This document shows positions 9,940-17,903 of a stretch of 17,903 nucleotides of DNA, piece after piece. The position numbers and the translations under genes are program-made. Below the pieces are notes generated by a model. It was not told where the DNA came from, did no database searches, and was given only the letters and a program-made list of their open reading frames with translations. The stretch spans positions 1 to 17,903 of the forward strand of contig JAGFNK010000944.1 of the NCBI GenBank assembly GCA_025769875.1, given 5' to 3'. This stretch comes from Russula earlei. Its lineage: Eukaryota; Basidiomycota; Agaricomycetes; Russulales; Russulaceae. Within the stretch, counting starts at the first letter, position 1; every line of letters begins with the position of its first letter.

Positions 9940-9954
9940 GCAGGGCCCATAACC
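9940..9954 (-). promoter_or_regulatory. Copia primer-binding site, anticodon-arm of initiator tRNA-Met
   Basis: Directly next to the 5' LTR, the minus strand reads GGTTATGGGCCCTGC. Its complement, GCAGGGCCCATAACC, matches the anticodon stem-loop (CAT anticodon) of eukaryotic initiator tRNA-Met rather than the 3' CCA end. Drosophila copia and yeast Ty5 are established cases of priming by a cleaved half of this tRNA. Confidence 0.8.
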
Positions 9955-10013
9955 TGTTGCGCAGCATAGAGCGCAGCTAACAGGCCAAGCAACCCACTTA
10001 GAGGTTATGCTAA

Positions 10014-10031
10014 TGCTCAAGTAAGGTGTGA
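10014..10031 (+). repeat. hAT left end: target duplication plus inverted repeat
   Basis: TGCTCAAG (10014-10021) is the target duplication and TAAGGTGTGA (10022-10031) the left inverted repeat. The matching right end is at 13315-13332. Confidence 0.93.
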
Positions 10032-10414
10032 CTCAGGTACGGGTGACACCGTGACAATTTGGTCACAGGTAGGTGTGGGTACAGGTACAGTTTTAAATTT
10101 GTCACACCCATGCAACACACACCCTTATCAGCTGGGTTTACGGGTATTGAAAGCACTATTCAAGAGTGTCCTGCCACAGGGTGACAGCTTGCACAGGCTC
10201 AGGACCAGCCCAAATGGAAGCGATTGTTGATCACAATCGTGAAAAACTGGTGAGCACAACTCGGACTCAGCCGCCACCTCCCTTTATGCAAAGACGGCAC
10301 TTAGTGCCATGTTTGCAAAGTCGTATGACACGGGTCAGAAGGGTTGGTTCATCGAGATCTGGCTGGATCATATAAAGGTGAGCAAAGTTATCTTCAACAT
10401 CTCACTTGTTGCTC

Positions 10415-13134
10415 ATGCCTCGCAATTTGGGGTCAAAGTCCTCAGCAAAGTCATCATGCTCTTCATGCAGACTTTGGTGTCGACCTCTTCCTTTGCCAGC
10501 ACAGTCAAGTCGAGCACCAAGGCACTCCAGCATGGAGTCAAATGTAGCATCGCAAATGGCTCGAAGGCAATCACCCAGCCTCTCAAGCACGCAAAGCATG
10601 TGGCATCTAATGCCACCTCCACACCCATTGAAAGTGAACAAGAAGTGGAGCAAGCACTGACGATGGATGATCATATGAGTATCAGCAGCAACGGTGCAAC
10701 CGGCAATGCTATCGAGATTGAATCAGATAACAAGGAGCTTGAAAAAGACCTACGTATGTCTTCATTATCATTTTTTTACCTCTTTTGCTTACTTGGACAC
10801 TAGAAGATGCAAAGAAGTCATGGCGGTCCCCCATCTACACGTTTTTCAAGCCCGACATCTCTATTCAAATTCACAAAAACCGTGTCTCCCACTTCTTCAC
10901 CTGTTTGTCAAAACATTGCAAGACAGGCTCAAAAGGTTCGGCGCTATCAAGATAGGGGCGACAAATCTTCAACTGCAAATCTCAAGCACCACCATCCGAT
11001 GCTTTGGCGAGGACGCGGTGAATGCAGCTATGAAAGGCGAGGCTGCTAGTGAAGGCCGCACTGGCAACATATTTGCAGCATTTGCCCACCAAGGACAGCG
11101 GCCTGTCATGTACTGCACCGAGCACACACGAACACAGAATTTCAGTAAGTAGTACTTATTATCAGCTAAATGCTCTATTCTAAACACGTTGAACAGTGCG
11201 CACATTGCAAAATGGTGGCAGAATGCAACCGTCCTCCGCAAATTGTCTCTGATCCCGAGCTCATTGATATTTCAAGACCGGGCACCCCAACCGTAAGTTC
11301 CATGTCCAAACATGGTTCGATGTGATGTCAAGGCGCATACATCAAGTGCCATGAACGGATAAGCAAACTACTGCGAGAACACCCAGGTCATTCACTTCGC
11401 GACCGATTGTTGGACTTCAACCAACCACACGTGTTCATTGCCTGGACTGTACACCTTGAGCATCAAGGTGCCATGCTAGCTTTCTTACTCGATATCATTG
11501 AGGTTCCGAAATCTCATACAGGTACAGCTTTGGCAAAGGCCTTTCAGAAGATGCTCAAAACGTTTGGACTCCAAGATCGTATTCTGGCCATAAACGCTGA
11601 CAATGGATCTGCAAACGACACGCAGACCAAAGCTCTCGCAACGATGGAGAACTTTTGATGGACAAAACCACATCTGCTGTTTCAATCACACTCTGCATCT
11701 CTCGGCCAAAGCCCTCCTCAGCCCATTCAACGCTGCATTAGCTGGCGTATCCAATAACAATGATGACGTGGTGCAAGATGGTGCACTCGATGAAGAAGAC
11801 GAGGATGAAGATGAAGATGAGGATGAGGACGAGGACGAAGATGAAGACAGATCGTATGTACCAGATGAGGATAATGATTATGATGGTATTGATGAACTTT
11901 GAGAACCTAGACGAGGAGAAGAAGGGAAGAGATCATGGAAACTACAGCTACTGTTTGTCAAATTGTAACAAAGGTATGTACGATCTTAGTTGTGTCCCTG
12001 GGACTCAGAGTAACCACTGATCTTGATTCAATAGCTTTGTTGTCTGTCATTTGCTATCATTCACTCAACAACTATCACTCTCCCGAAGTGGCGTAAGTGT
12101 TGCAAGGAGCTCAGACTCAAGCCACACCTCATGCCGCGTGATGTTGTGACACGCTGGAATTTGACATACTACATGCTTCATTTTGCAACGAAATATCATG
12201 AGGTTATTGATGCAATGACGGCCTGACAAGGTCCTCAAGCTTCAGAAGTATGAGCTTGATGATGAAGAGTGGGTTATCGTTGAAGATCTTGTCTTGGTAC
12301 TATGGGTAAGTCATATTTTTACTTAATTGAATTAATTCCTAATATCTCCCCAAAGCAATTCAAGAATGCGACTATCTTCTTTTCACAAGACTCCACGGGA
12401 GTCACTGCTGTCATTCCTGCAATGGATTGGCTTACCAGCCATCTCAACCCAAAGACAGGGAAAGAGTTCCCAGCTGCTCTTCGTTGAAGCCATGAAGCTT
12501 GCATGCAAGAAAATGAACCATTACTACTCCCTCACCGATGACTCTATTGCATACTGCATCACTATGGTTCTACACCCTGGCATGAAACTCGAATATTTTT
12601 GCAACCAGAATTGGGAAGGTGAATGGATTGAGGTGGCGGAGGACCTTGTTTATGATGAATATGCGAAGTATGAGAAGCCTACCACTGATGACCTGGACCG
12701 AGACTCGGCCCAAATGAAAGAAGCAAATGATGAAGGATACACATCATTCGGTAATCTCTCTGTCACTACCCAACTCCGCCAGAACGAGGTCCAGGCCTAC
12801 TTGAGCCTCCCTGTCGAAAACGTCAAAGATCTGCTGAAGTGGTGGTACATGTATGACAACCGTTTCGTATATCCAAGCCTTCATTGTATGGCTTTGGATT
12901 ATCTCAGTATCCCTGCCACCTCGACAGCTGTTGAATGGGTTTTTTCACAAGGCCGTCACCTTCTCCCATTCACACTGCAATAATCTCTTATCGGGTTCAA
13001 TTCGAGCTTTTCTCTGCTTTGGTTCCTGGGCCCATTGCGGTCTCCTTGTGTTTGATGATGTGTTGGCTGCAGTGTCGTCAAAAAAGAACATTTTGCTTGA
13101 TGAGTTATACTATGTACTTCTTTTATTTTACTAG
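10415..13134 (+). pseudogene. hAT transposase, four introns, multiple frameshifts
   Basis: DDE transposase of the hAT superfamily. I choose the ATG at 10415 (MPRNLGSKSSAKS). Four introns fit: 10754-10803, 11145-11196, 11974-12034 and 12306-12355. Domains in order: a low-complexity N-terminus; a BED-like zinc finger (SPIYTFFKPDIS, FFTCLSKHC, then NLKHHH in another frame); the RNase H-like core with ATDCWTS (Asp at 11405-11407) and NADNGSANDT (Asp at 11599-11601), then CCFNHTLHLSAKALL; an Asp/Glu-rich repeat (11780-11860); DVVTRWNLTY; FFSQDSTGVTAVIPAMD; and the dimerisation region AYLSLPVENVKDLL to LDYLSIPATSTAVEWVFSQGR. The catalytic Glu is kept at 12933-12935, but the next residue, usually Arg, is Trp. 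At least six frame changes or stops make it inactive. Confidence 0.9.
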
Positions 13135-13233
13135 CTAGTGATACATATGTGAAACCCGCGGTTTTTTCTTACATACCGCAGTTATTATAGAACCCGTACC
13201 AGTAACGGTGAACCTGAGCAATGTACAGTGAAA

Positions 13234-13260
13234 CCGTACCCTTTATCTGTAAGGGTACGG
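13234..13260 (+). other. hAT subterminal palindrome
   Basis: CCGTACCC (13234-13241) and GGGTACGG (13253-13260) form a perfect 8-bp inverted repeat around an 11-bp loop. It contains the GGTAC core repeated near both hAT ends, so it is a plausible transposase-binding cluster. Confidence 0.5.
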
Positions 13261-13314
13261 ATGTTCATGGGTACAGGTAGGGGTTCAGGAAAATTTACCT
13301 GGGGGTTACCCATT

Positions 13315-13332
13315 TCACACCTTATGCTCAAG
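13315..13332 (+). repeat. hAT right end: inverted repeat plus target duplication
   Basis: TCACACCTTA (13315-13324) is the right inverted repeat and TGCTCAAG (13325-13332) the second copy of the target duplication. Confidence 0.93.
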
Positions 13333-13679
13333 TGATATTGGGGTGTAGAGTGATGTGTATACTCGTCTACATGTATGGTATTTATACCTCTATGACCCAG
13401 GGCTGTTCCGAAGTCCAAAAGAGGTGACTACAGGTGTCCACTATATCGCGCACTCAGTGACGCGTGATGTGGAAACATTCTAGATGCAGCATAAGGCTGC
13501 ATCTTGTGATAGATAGTGTAGTATGCGTAACCCTATTGCCATAAGTGCATATACTAAAGTTCTGTCTAACATGTAACATCTATGAGCGGATCTTGAACCT
13601 TGTATGAAGGTCTTCGCCTTCTGTGATCTGTTCAGGGTTCTGGTTCAACATCAGCATCATGAACACACATGTGCATCCC

Positions 13680-14643
13680 TGTCAAGACTCACTGTTGAAA
13701 TATCTAGTTCAAGGGCAAGGAATAAGCTTGAAGATGAGTTGATAGATGTCTAAGATGGTGCGGGCAAGAAGTAGAGTCCAAAGCAGTACCAAATACCAGA
13801 GAGGTATAGTTACTGGTAGAGTTGAGCAGGTACGCAGGGAAGAAGCCAGAATGGTCACAAGGGGATGGTCCTTAAAGGAGTATCCCAGGGATAGAGAGTG
13901 CTGTAAACAAATGGACAGTCTGAAGACTGTCCGCTACTTTATTGAGTGCTTATATACTACAAGAGAACTGCTAAATAGGGAACAAGTTATAACCTTGTTA
14001 TCAAGCACAATAGATGGATGAGTAAGAAGTCAGAGTATGCTTACTGAGCATGCTCAGTCATGCTCAGTAAGCTGCTGAGTAAGAAGGCTCCTCTTGATGA
14101 GTAAGAGCCTTTACTGTCCACATGTTCACTGCTTTAGTACACATGCAAAGCACCTGATTCATTTGCTGTTAGTTAGTTTAGGGCCGGTCCTTTGAGGACT
14201 TGTAATTTGGTTCAGGGAATAGAGTGGTCTATAAGGCCCCTTATATAGTTCCATTAGGGTCCTTAGAGTCGACCCTAATACTTCTATTAAGGTCCTTAGT
14301 ATTGCTGTATAGTTCATTCTATAGTTATTAGAGTCAGTCTAATAACACGTTGTAGGGTTTTTAGTATTGTGTTAGTGCCTATTATAGGGCACTTCTAGTC
14401 GTCCTAAAGGGTCCTTAAGGAGGCTATAATACTGTCCTTTATTGCTAAAAGGGTTGCCATTAAGTGGGGCTTGCTGTATGTCAATTGTGCTGAGAATCGC
14501 TTGCGTGACAATGTGCGCGCGATATTGTGGACACCTCTACTCACCCCTGTTGTCCATGTGAACAGGGTGACACTATAGAGGCTGGGTTTCCTCTCCTAAG
14601 GAAGGGTCCTTCAAGGGCCCTCTCTGGGAAATGGTTCATGACA
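13680..14643 (-). repeat. Inverted LTR of the same family as 3551-4512 (LTR2)
   Basis: On the minus strand it starts TGTCATGAACC (14643) and ends GACTCACTG... GTCTTGACA in the family pattern at 13680; it is 964 bp. It matches LTR1 along its full length but is clearly diverged. It keeps the TATA box (13949-13956) and AATAAA (13938-13943), and has a degraded hairpin near 13783-13811. The flanking 5-mers ATCCC (13675-13679) and GGAGT (14644-14648) do not match, so it lacks a target duplication. No polypurine tract or primer site is adjacent. It may be a solo LTR from inter-element recombination, or one flank may have been altered. Confidence 0.85.
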
Positions 14644-15231
14644 GGAGTGGTCTTGCCAATGGAGGTTAAGGGTAACCCTATTGAGAGTATTGGTGGTGGC
14701 AAGGGTTTGTTTGACCTCCTTGAGGTGGCCTTGGTGCTCGAGGATTTGTGCAAAGAGGAGGCGTATGGTTTGTCTCCTTTTGAGTATTTCCAACGTTCTA
14801 AACCTGTAAGACTTGACCCCTCCTGTGAGGGAGGGGTCGTTGTCATCCTCGATGGCCCTGGTGACAAAGTCTGTGTAAGGCTGGTCAGCAAGGAGCATGT
14901 CCCACTGCTCCTTGTTGTGTACAGAGATGGGCCAGGCAGTGGGGATGGGTGTGAGTATGCAAGAGAAGATGGGGGCTCCCTTGCCAAGGGTAGCATGGAT
15001 GAGGGGTTCTGGTCGGGCCTCCAGCTGGATAAGAAACCAGTTGGCCCTGTAGCTGGTTCCTCCTGGGTATTCTGGGATGGTGAAGTCAATGAGGGGGTAG
15101 TTGGAGGAGGGGATCCAGTCAGTGCTGGGTTGTGGAAGGCGAGGGGCATCGAAGAATTTAGCAGCCTCAAACTGCTCAGCAAGGGAGAATGGGGATGGAG
15201 TGCGTGTTGGGAAAAGGTTAAGTCCCAGGTG
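14644..15231 (-). pseudogene. Unrecognised protein-coding fragment truncated by LTR2
   Basis: An uninterrupted minus-strand frame of 196 codons before the LTR2 boundary. It is not spotted by an ATG-first search, because its first in-frame ATG is at 14898. The composition is protein-like throughout: EQFEAAKFFDAP, YRANWFLIQLEARPEPLI, APIFSCILTPIP, NKEQWDMLLADQP, YRFRTLEILKRRQTIRLLFA. It reads C-rich at third positions. It begins after TAA (15234-15232) with no start codon. At the LTR2 edge the frame would continue into 13679-13651 and then 3545-3401 if the insertions are removed. I recognise no domain; a host gene or the Gag of another retroelement are both possible. The overlapping 240-codon frame at 15263-14541 runs into the LTR and is a shadow. 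Confidence 0.6.
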
Positions 15232-15744
15232 TTAAGGCTCCAAAGTGCCTTAAATAAGATCAATGGTCACGTCTATGAACACGTCCTACCAATGCAGATA
15301 TGCTTGAGTCAAGCAAGCAATACTTGTGGAGGGGAAGGAGTGTTAGATCCTTCTGGAGTATGGCAACAAGATGAGAGGGGCTCTGCAGACGGGGTAGGAG
15401 TCAACTGTTTGGGATTGGCAAACTAAGTCGAGCTTAGGGCTCAACTGTTACAACTGGGGGCCTTATATAGCCCTACAGGGATAAGGTTTGTGCTACTGTA
15501 GTACTGGTTGGTGCTATAGAAGCGAAAGGAGGCTCATAAAAGTGAGGTTGCTTCTATGTAAACGATCTCGGTGCTGGAAGCATTAAGTGCTTCCCTAGTA
15601 GCAATCTCGGTGTCATAAGTACTTTCCTAATCAAGGAAGCGACATACGTGGCAGTACAGGAACATCTGGAACAGAAGCAATGCTATTCATTGCTTTATTA
15701 GTACATCTTCAGAATGATACGATCAACGCATTCCGAACGCGATA
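15232..15744. other. CpG-rich gene-free stretch with TATA-like motif and hairpins
   Basis: No coding frame is convincing. On the minus strand a TATATAAGG motif lies near 15462-15472, upstream of the open frame at 15231, and could be its promoter or part of an unidentified LTR. Two perfect hairpins are present: GGAAGCA/TGCTTCC at 15576-15594 (5-nt loop) and AAGCAATG/CATTGCTT at 15675-15695 (5-nt loop). The string ATCTCGGTG occurs twice (near 15565 and 15606). CpG density is far higher than in the gypsy relic to the right. Confidence 0.4.
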
Positions 15745-16314
15745 TCAATGGACATAAACGCTCAAGATCTGACGCACGCATGATGCAAACAGTGCAGTCC
15801 ATAGTTCAGGTGTTCCGGCATCTTCCGGACCCCAAACCACTCGGTAACACCAGGGCATTGCACTCAGATCCAAGAAGGGTTGAGGAGAGGGAGATGGAAG
15901 GTGAAAGAGGGGAGAGACAGACTCGGGTGGCGGTGTCATCCTCATCCTCATCACACTCATAGGCAGGAGGGTTGTTGAAGGGTAGAGACCTTCTTGCCAA
16001 TTGGGGAGTGGGGGAGGCAATGGCATCGACGTTGGCATAGGACAGTGTTGGGGAAGGGTAGGCAAGAACAGGGGAGGCACAAGTGGGGACTGGGGATGAG
16101 GGACAGTAGGCAGGGGATGAGTAGGTTGGGACAGGTGAGGATGGAATATAAACTGGGGATTGAGACATTGGCAGTAATGAGAAGAGGTCGAGTTTGAAGG
16201 TGAAGAAGGTGAAGGAGTTTGGTAGGTAGAGTGGATGAGATGGCAAGCAAGTTGTAGAAGATGCTCTGCCATCTCGAGTTCTGGAGGAGGGTTTTTATAC
16301 ATGGGCTCATCCAC
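15745..16314 (-). other. Pro/Ser-rich open region downstream of gypsy Pol
   Basis: A 190-codon open frame that reads directly out of the end of the decayed chromodomain region, without an ATG (VDEPMYKNPPPELEM...). An overlapping 146-codon ATG frame (16246-15806) is also Pro/Ser-rich, with a repeated PSSPVPT motif and an acidic ECDEDEDD stretch. Pyrimidine-rich repetitive DNA opens several frames at once, so length is weak evidence. It may be the C-terminal extension of the gypsy polyprotein or a degenerate non-coding tail. I recognise no domain. Confidence 0.3.
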
Positions 16315-17903
16315 CCATAGGGGAATTTGTCTTTGAGATCAAGTATTCTTTGAGTAGAGCCGGAGCATGAAGGTCAGCAGAATTGACCCATGAGTGCTCT
16401 GAAACTGGGCCTCCTTCCCAATGAACAAGGTATTGTGTCCTGCCTCAGTGCTTTCTGTCTCTGATGATAGCAGCAATTTCATACTCTTCTTCTCCTTGTA
16501 CAATGTCAGGTGGTGGTTGGGTAAAAGCTTTGCTGTATGCCCCTGTTTCAGTGAATGGCATGAGAAGATCCACATGAAACACATTGTGGATTTTCATTGA
16601 TGGGGGTAATTTGATGTGATACACCACTGGTGTGATTTGTTTTATCACTTCAAATGGTCCATATCGCCAAGGGGCAAGCTTCTTTGATGGGGCCTTAACC
16701 ACAAGATTACGTCCATCTAGCCACACCAGTTGTCCTTCTTCGAGCTTTCTTGGTTCTTCTGATGGTTTAATGTGTTTCAGAAGTTGTTCCTGTGCCCTGG
16801 ATTGTACCTGTTCCATGATTTTGAGATGTGTTTCAGCCTCAGGAACAGATATGTCTATTGTAGTCCATTTGGCAGTTGGATTGAAACCAATAAGAAGTTC
16901 GTGTGGTGTGTGCCTAGTGCCTTCATGTCACCAAGTATTGTGAGCAAACTCAGCCATAGGAAGTAGTGTGTGCCAATCGTTTTGCCATCCATTTACAAAT
17001 TCCCTTAGGTAAGTTTCTATCCAGAGGTTCATCTGCTTGGTTTGTCCATCTGTGCGTGGGTGAAAGGCAGTCCTCAAATTTTGTTTGATCCCTGTGGCTT
17101 TACAGATGGCCCTGGCAAAGTTTCCTTTGAAATGGGGGTCCCTGTCAGAGATAATTCTCTTGGGAATTCCAAACCATGGGAATAGATTAGCCAGGTTCTT
17201 GATGGTGACACCCAGGCCATCTATGGTTTTATTGCAGGGGATAAACTTTGTGGCCTTTGAACAGCCTTGATTGACGATGGTGAGAATGGAATCATATGAT
17301 CCGGATTTTGGAAGATCTGTGATAAGGTCCATTAAAACATATTGGAAGGGGCCAGCTGACACATTTGTATCAAATGGTTGGAGTGGCACATGTTTCAGGG
17401 TGGTGATGGCTTTAGATTCTTGACACTTAGTGCATCCCTTGACATATTCTTCTATGAAGAGGCGAAGTCTAGGCCCTTCGTATTTCCTTCTTATAAGATC
17501 CCAAGTGTTAGCAATGCTAGGGTGTCCTCCCACTGGGGAATCATGGACTTCCTTCAGGATTTCCTGTCATAAAATGGGGTCATCAGGCAGGTAAGTGCAT
17601 AAGGGGAGTGACTTGTGTGAGTAAGCTTTGCATGCAAAAGCTTCCTGGTTATTGCCAAAGGTATGATTAAGGGTAGGAGCATGAGCTTCAGGAATTTTTG
17701 CCTTTTGCAAGTGCTCATTGAAGATGTGATCAGGTAGGAGTGTGATGGCTTATTATGAATGTTTTCTCCTTTGTGATCAGTTGTCATGATAGAATATTGG
17801 CAACAGTGTTAGATTTTCCAGGGATAGTTGTCAACTTGAAGTTGTCTTCCTGGAGGAGGGCCATCCACCTTGCTTGACATGGTGAAAGGTCCTGGGGTTG
17901 TGG
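16315..17903 (-). pseudogene. Ty3/gypsy Pol relic: RNase H end, integrase, chromodomain
   Basis: This continues beyond the right edge. 17903 to about 17790 is the RNase H C-terminus (QARWMALLQ, GKSNTVANILS). The HHCC zinc finger follows at about 17560-17420 (HDSP, GGHPS, CTKCQ). The integrase core has Asp in LMDLITDLP (17329-17327), Asp in ISDRDPHF (17146-17144), then DGQTKQMN, where the catalytic Glu of the family's DGQTER motif is Lys (17038-17036). The GPY/F motif is WRYGPF, and a broken chromodomain (YEIAAII, then YLVHWEGG and EHSWV in another frame) ends near 16315. In-frame TGA codons lie at 17786-17784, 17569-17567 and 16930-16928; a frameshift lies near 17730. The enzyme is inactive. 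CpG is strongly depleted here. This is a different family from the Pol fragment at 320-793. Confidence 0.9.

Larger units (their letters stand above)
10022..13324 (+). mobile_element. hAT transposon inserted in a copia LTR
   Basis: A 3303-bp DNA transposon. Terminal inverted repeats are TAAGGTGTGA (10022-10031) and TCACACCTTA (13315-13324), 10 of 10 complementary. The 8-bp direct repeat TGCTCAAG flanks it at 10014-10021 and 13325-13332, the duplication length typical of hAT elements. The other copia LTR shows the empty site. GGTAC-containing motifs recur near both ends: GGTACGGGT at 10036-10044 and inverted at 13192-13200; GGGTACAGGTA at 10077-10087 and 13269-13279. Inside is one decayed transposase gene on the plus strand. 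Confidence 0.95.
9955..13650 (-). repeat. Copia 5' LTR (right copy), split by hAT
   Basis: Pieces 9955-10021 and 13333-13650 together equal one 385-bp LTR. The break coincides with TGCTCAAG, which occurs once in the intact partner at 4525-4909. This LTR drives copia transcription leftward. Confidence 0.93.
4520..13655 (-). mobile_element. Ty1/copia retrotransposon, minus strand, carrying a hAT insertion
   Basis: This is a full-length but inactive copia element. Its two LTRs (4525-4909, and 9955-10021 plus 13333-13650) are each 385 bp, begin TGTTGCGCAG and end GGTTCAACA on the plus strand. They are flanked by the 5-bp direct repeat TCAGC at 4520-4524 and 13651-13655. Next to the left LTR is a polypurine tract; next to the right LTR is a primer-binding site. 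The internal region codes on the minus strand in the order Gag, protease, integrase, RT, RNase H, which defines Ty1/copia. The 3303-bp hAT element at 10022-13324 accounts for the separation of the right LTR halves. It inserted into the 36-bp spacer between two inverted LTRs. Confidence 0.95.

Noticed and set aside
9943..9954. A partial tRNA gene
   Set aside because: Only the anticodon-arm sequence is present, next to an LTR. No acceptor stem, D arm or T arm is visible, so it is a primer-binding site.
11291..11296. GTAAGT as a further intron donor in the hAT transposase
   Set aside because: The sequence reads through it in frame (TGHPNRKFHV...) in agreement with the expected transposase order, so it is coding.
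14541..15263. A 240-codon minus-strand frame starting MILFKALWS, longest in the region
   Set aside because: It crosses the LTR2 boundary, and its last 33 codons are LTR sequence, which also explains the similar frame end at 3653. Another frame (15231-14644) has far more protein-like composition.
14527..15426. A 299-codon plus-strand frame
   Set aside because: It lies antisense to the better minus-strand frame, begins inside LTR2 and has low-complexity Gly/Val-rich content. It is a shadow.
15576..15598. Hairpin GGAAGCA/TGCTTCC followed by CTAG as a Helitron 3' end
   Set aside because: Helitron 3' hairpins usually sit about 10 bases before the CTRR end. Here there is no spacer, and I see no matching 5' end or Rep/helicase coding sequence.

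Overview
The window looks like repeat-rich DNA from a filamentous fungus, most likely an agaricomycete basidiomycete. The reasons are the element types (chromovirus-type Ty3/gypsy, Ty1/copia with a UBN2-like Gag, a basidiomycete-style hAT with a BED-like finger), short 43-61 bp introns with GTAAGT/GTATGT donors, and the absence of bacterial gene organisation. No intact host gene is visible. Every coding region is a truncated or frameshifted relic. The species assignment is inference.

Layout, left to right. 1-320 is unassigned. 320-793 (+) is the C-terminal end of a Ty3/gypsy Pol (GPY/F motif plus chromodomain), followed by its 3' untranslated region, a polypurine tract and its 3' LTR (1041-2704). 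That LTR is split by a younger solo LTR of the same family (1312-2140) with a GACAT target duplication. 2705-3400 holds nothing recognisable. 3401-3545 (-) may be the last exons of an unrecognised gene. 3551-4512 is a solo LTR with a GGACC duplication. 4525-13650 is a Ty1/copia element on the minus strand with paired 385-bp LTRs, a TCAGC duplication, a polypurine tract, a half-tRNA-type primer site and a decayed gag-pro-int-RT-RH frame. A 3303-bp hAT element (10022-13324, +) sits inside its right-hand (5') LTR, with 10-bp perfect inverted ends and an 8-bp duplication. 13680-14643 is a second LTR, of the same family as 3551-4512 but inverted. 14644-15231 (-) is a coherent open frame of unknown function that ends abruptly at this LTR. 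15232-15744 is a CpG-rich stretch without a gene. 15745-16314 (-) is a Pro/Ser-rich region. 16315-17903 (-) is a second, different Ty3/gypsy Pol relic (RNase H end, integrase, chromodomain).

The insertions form a readable order: an unrecognised minus-strand gene, then two LTRs in opposite orientations 36 bp apart, then copia between them, then hAT inside a copia LTR. If the insertions are removed on paper, the minus-strand frame stays open from 15231 through the spacer and into 3545-3401, with a consensus intron near the end. This suggests one gene split by about 11 kb of nested elements.

A second theme is mutation type. Differences between repeat copies, and the inactivating changes in the right-hand gypsy integrase, are dominated by CpG to TpG/CpA transitions, as expected from decay of methylated repeats.
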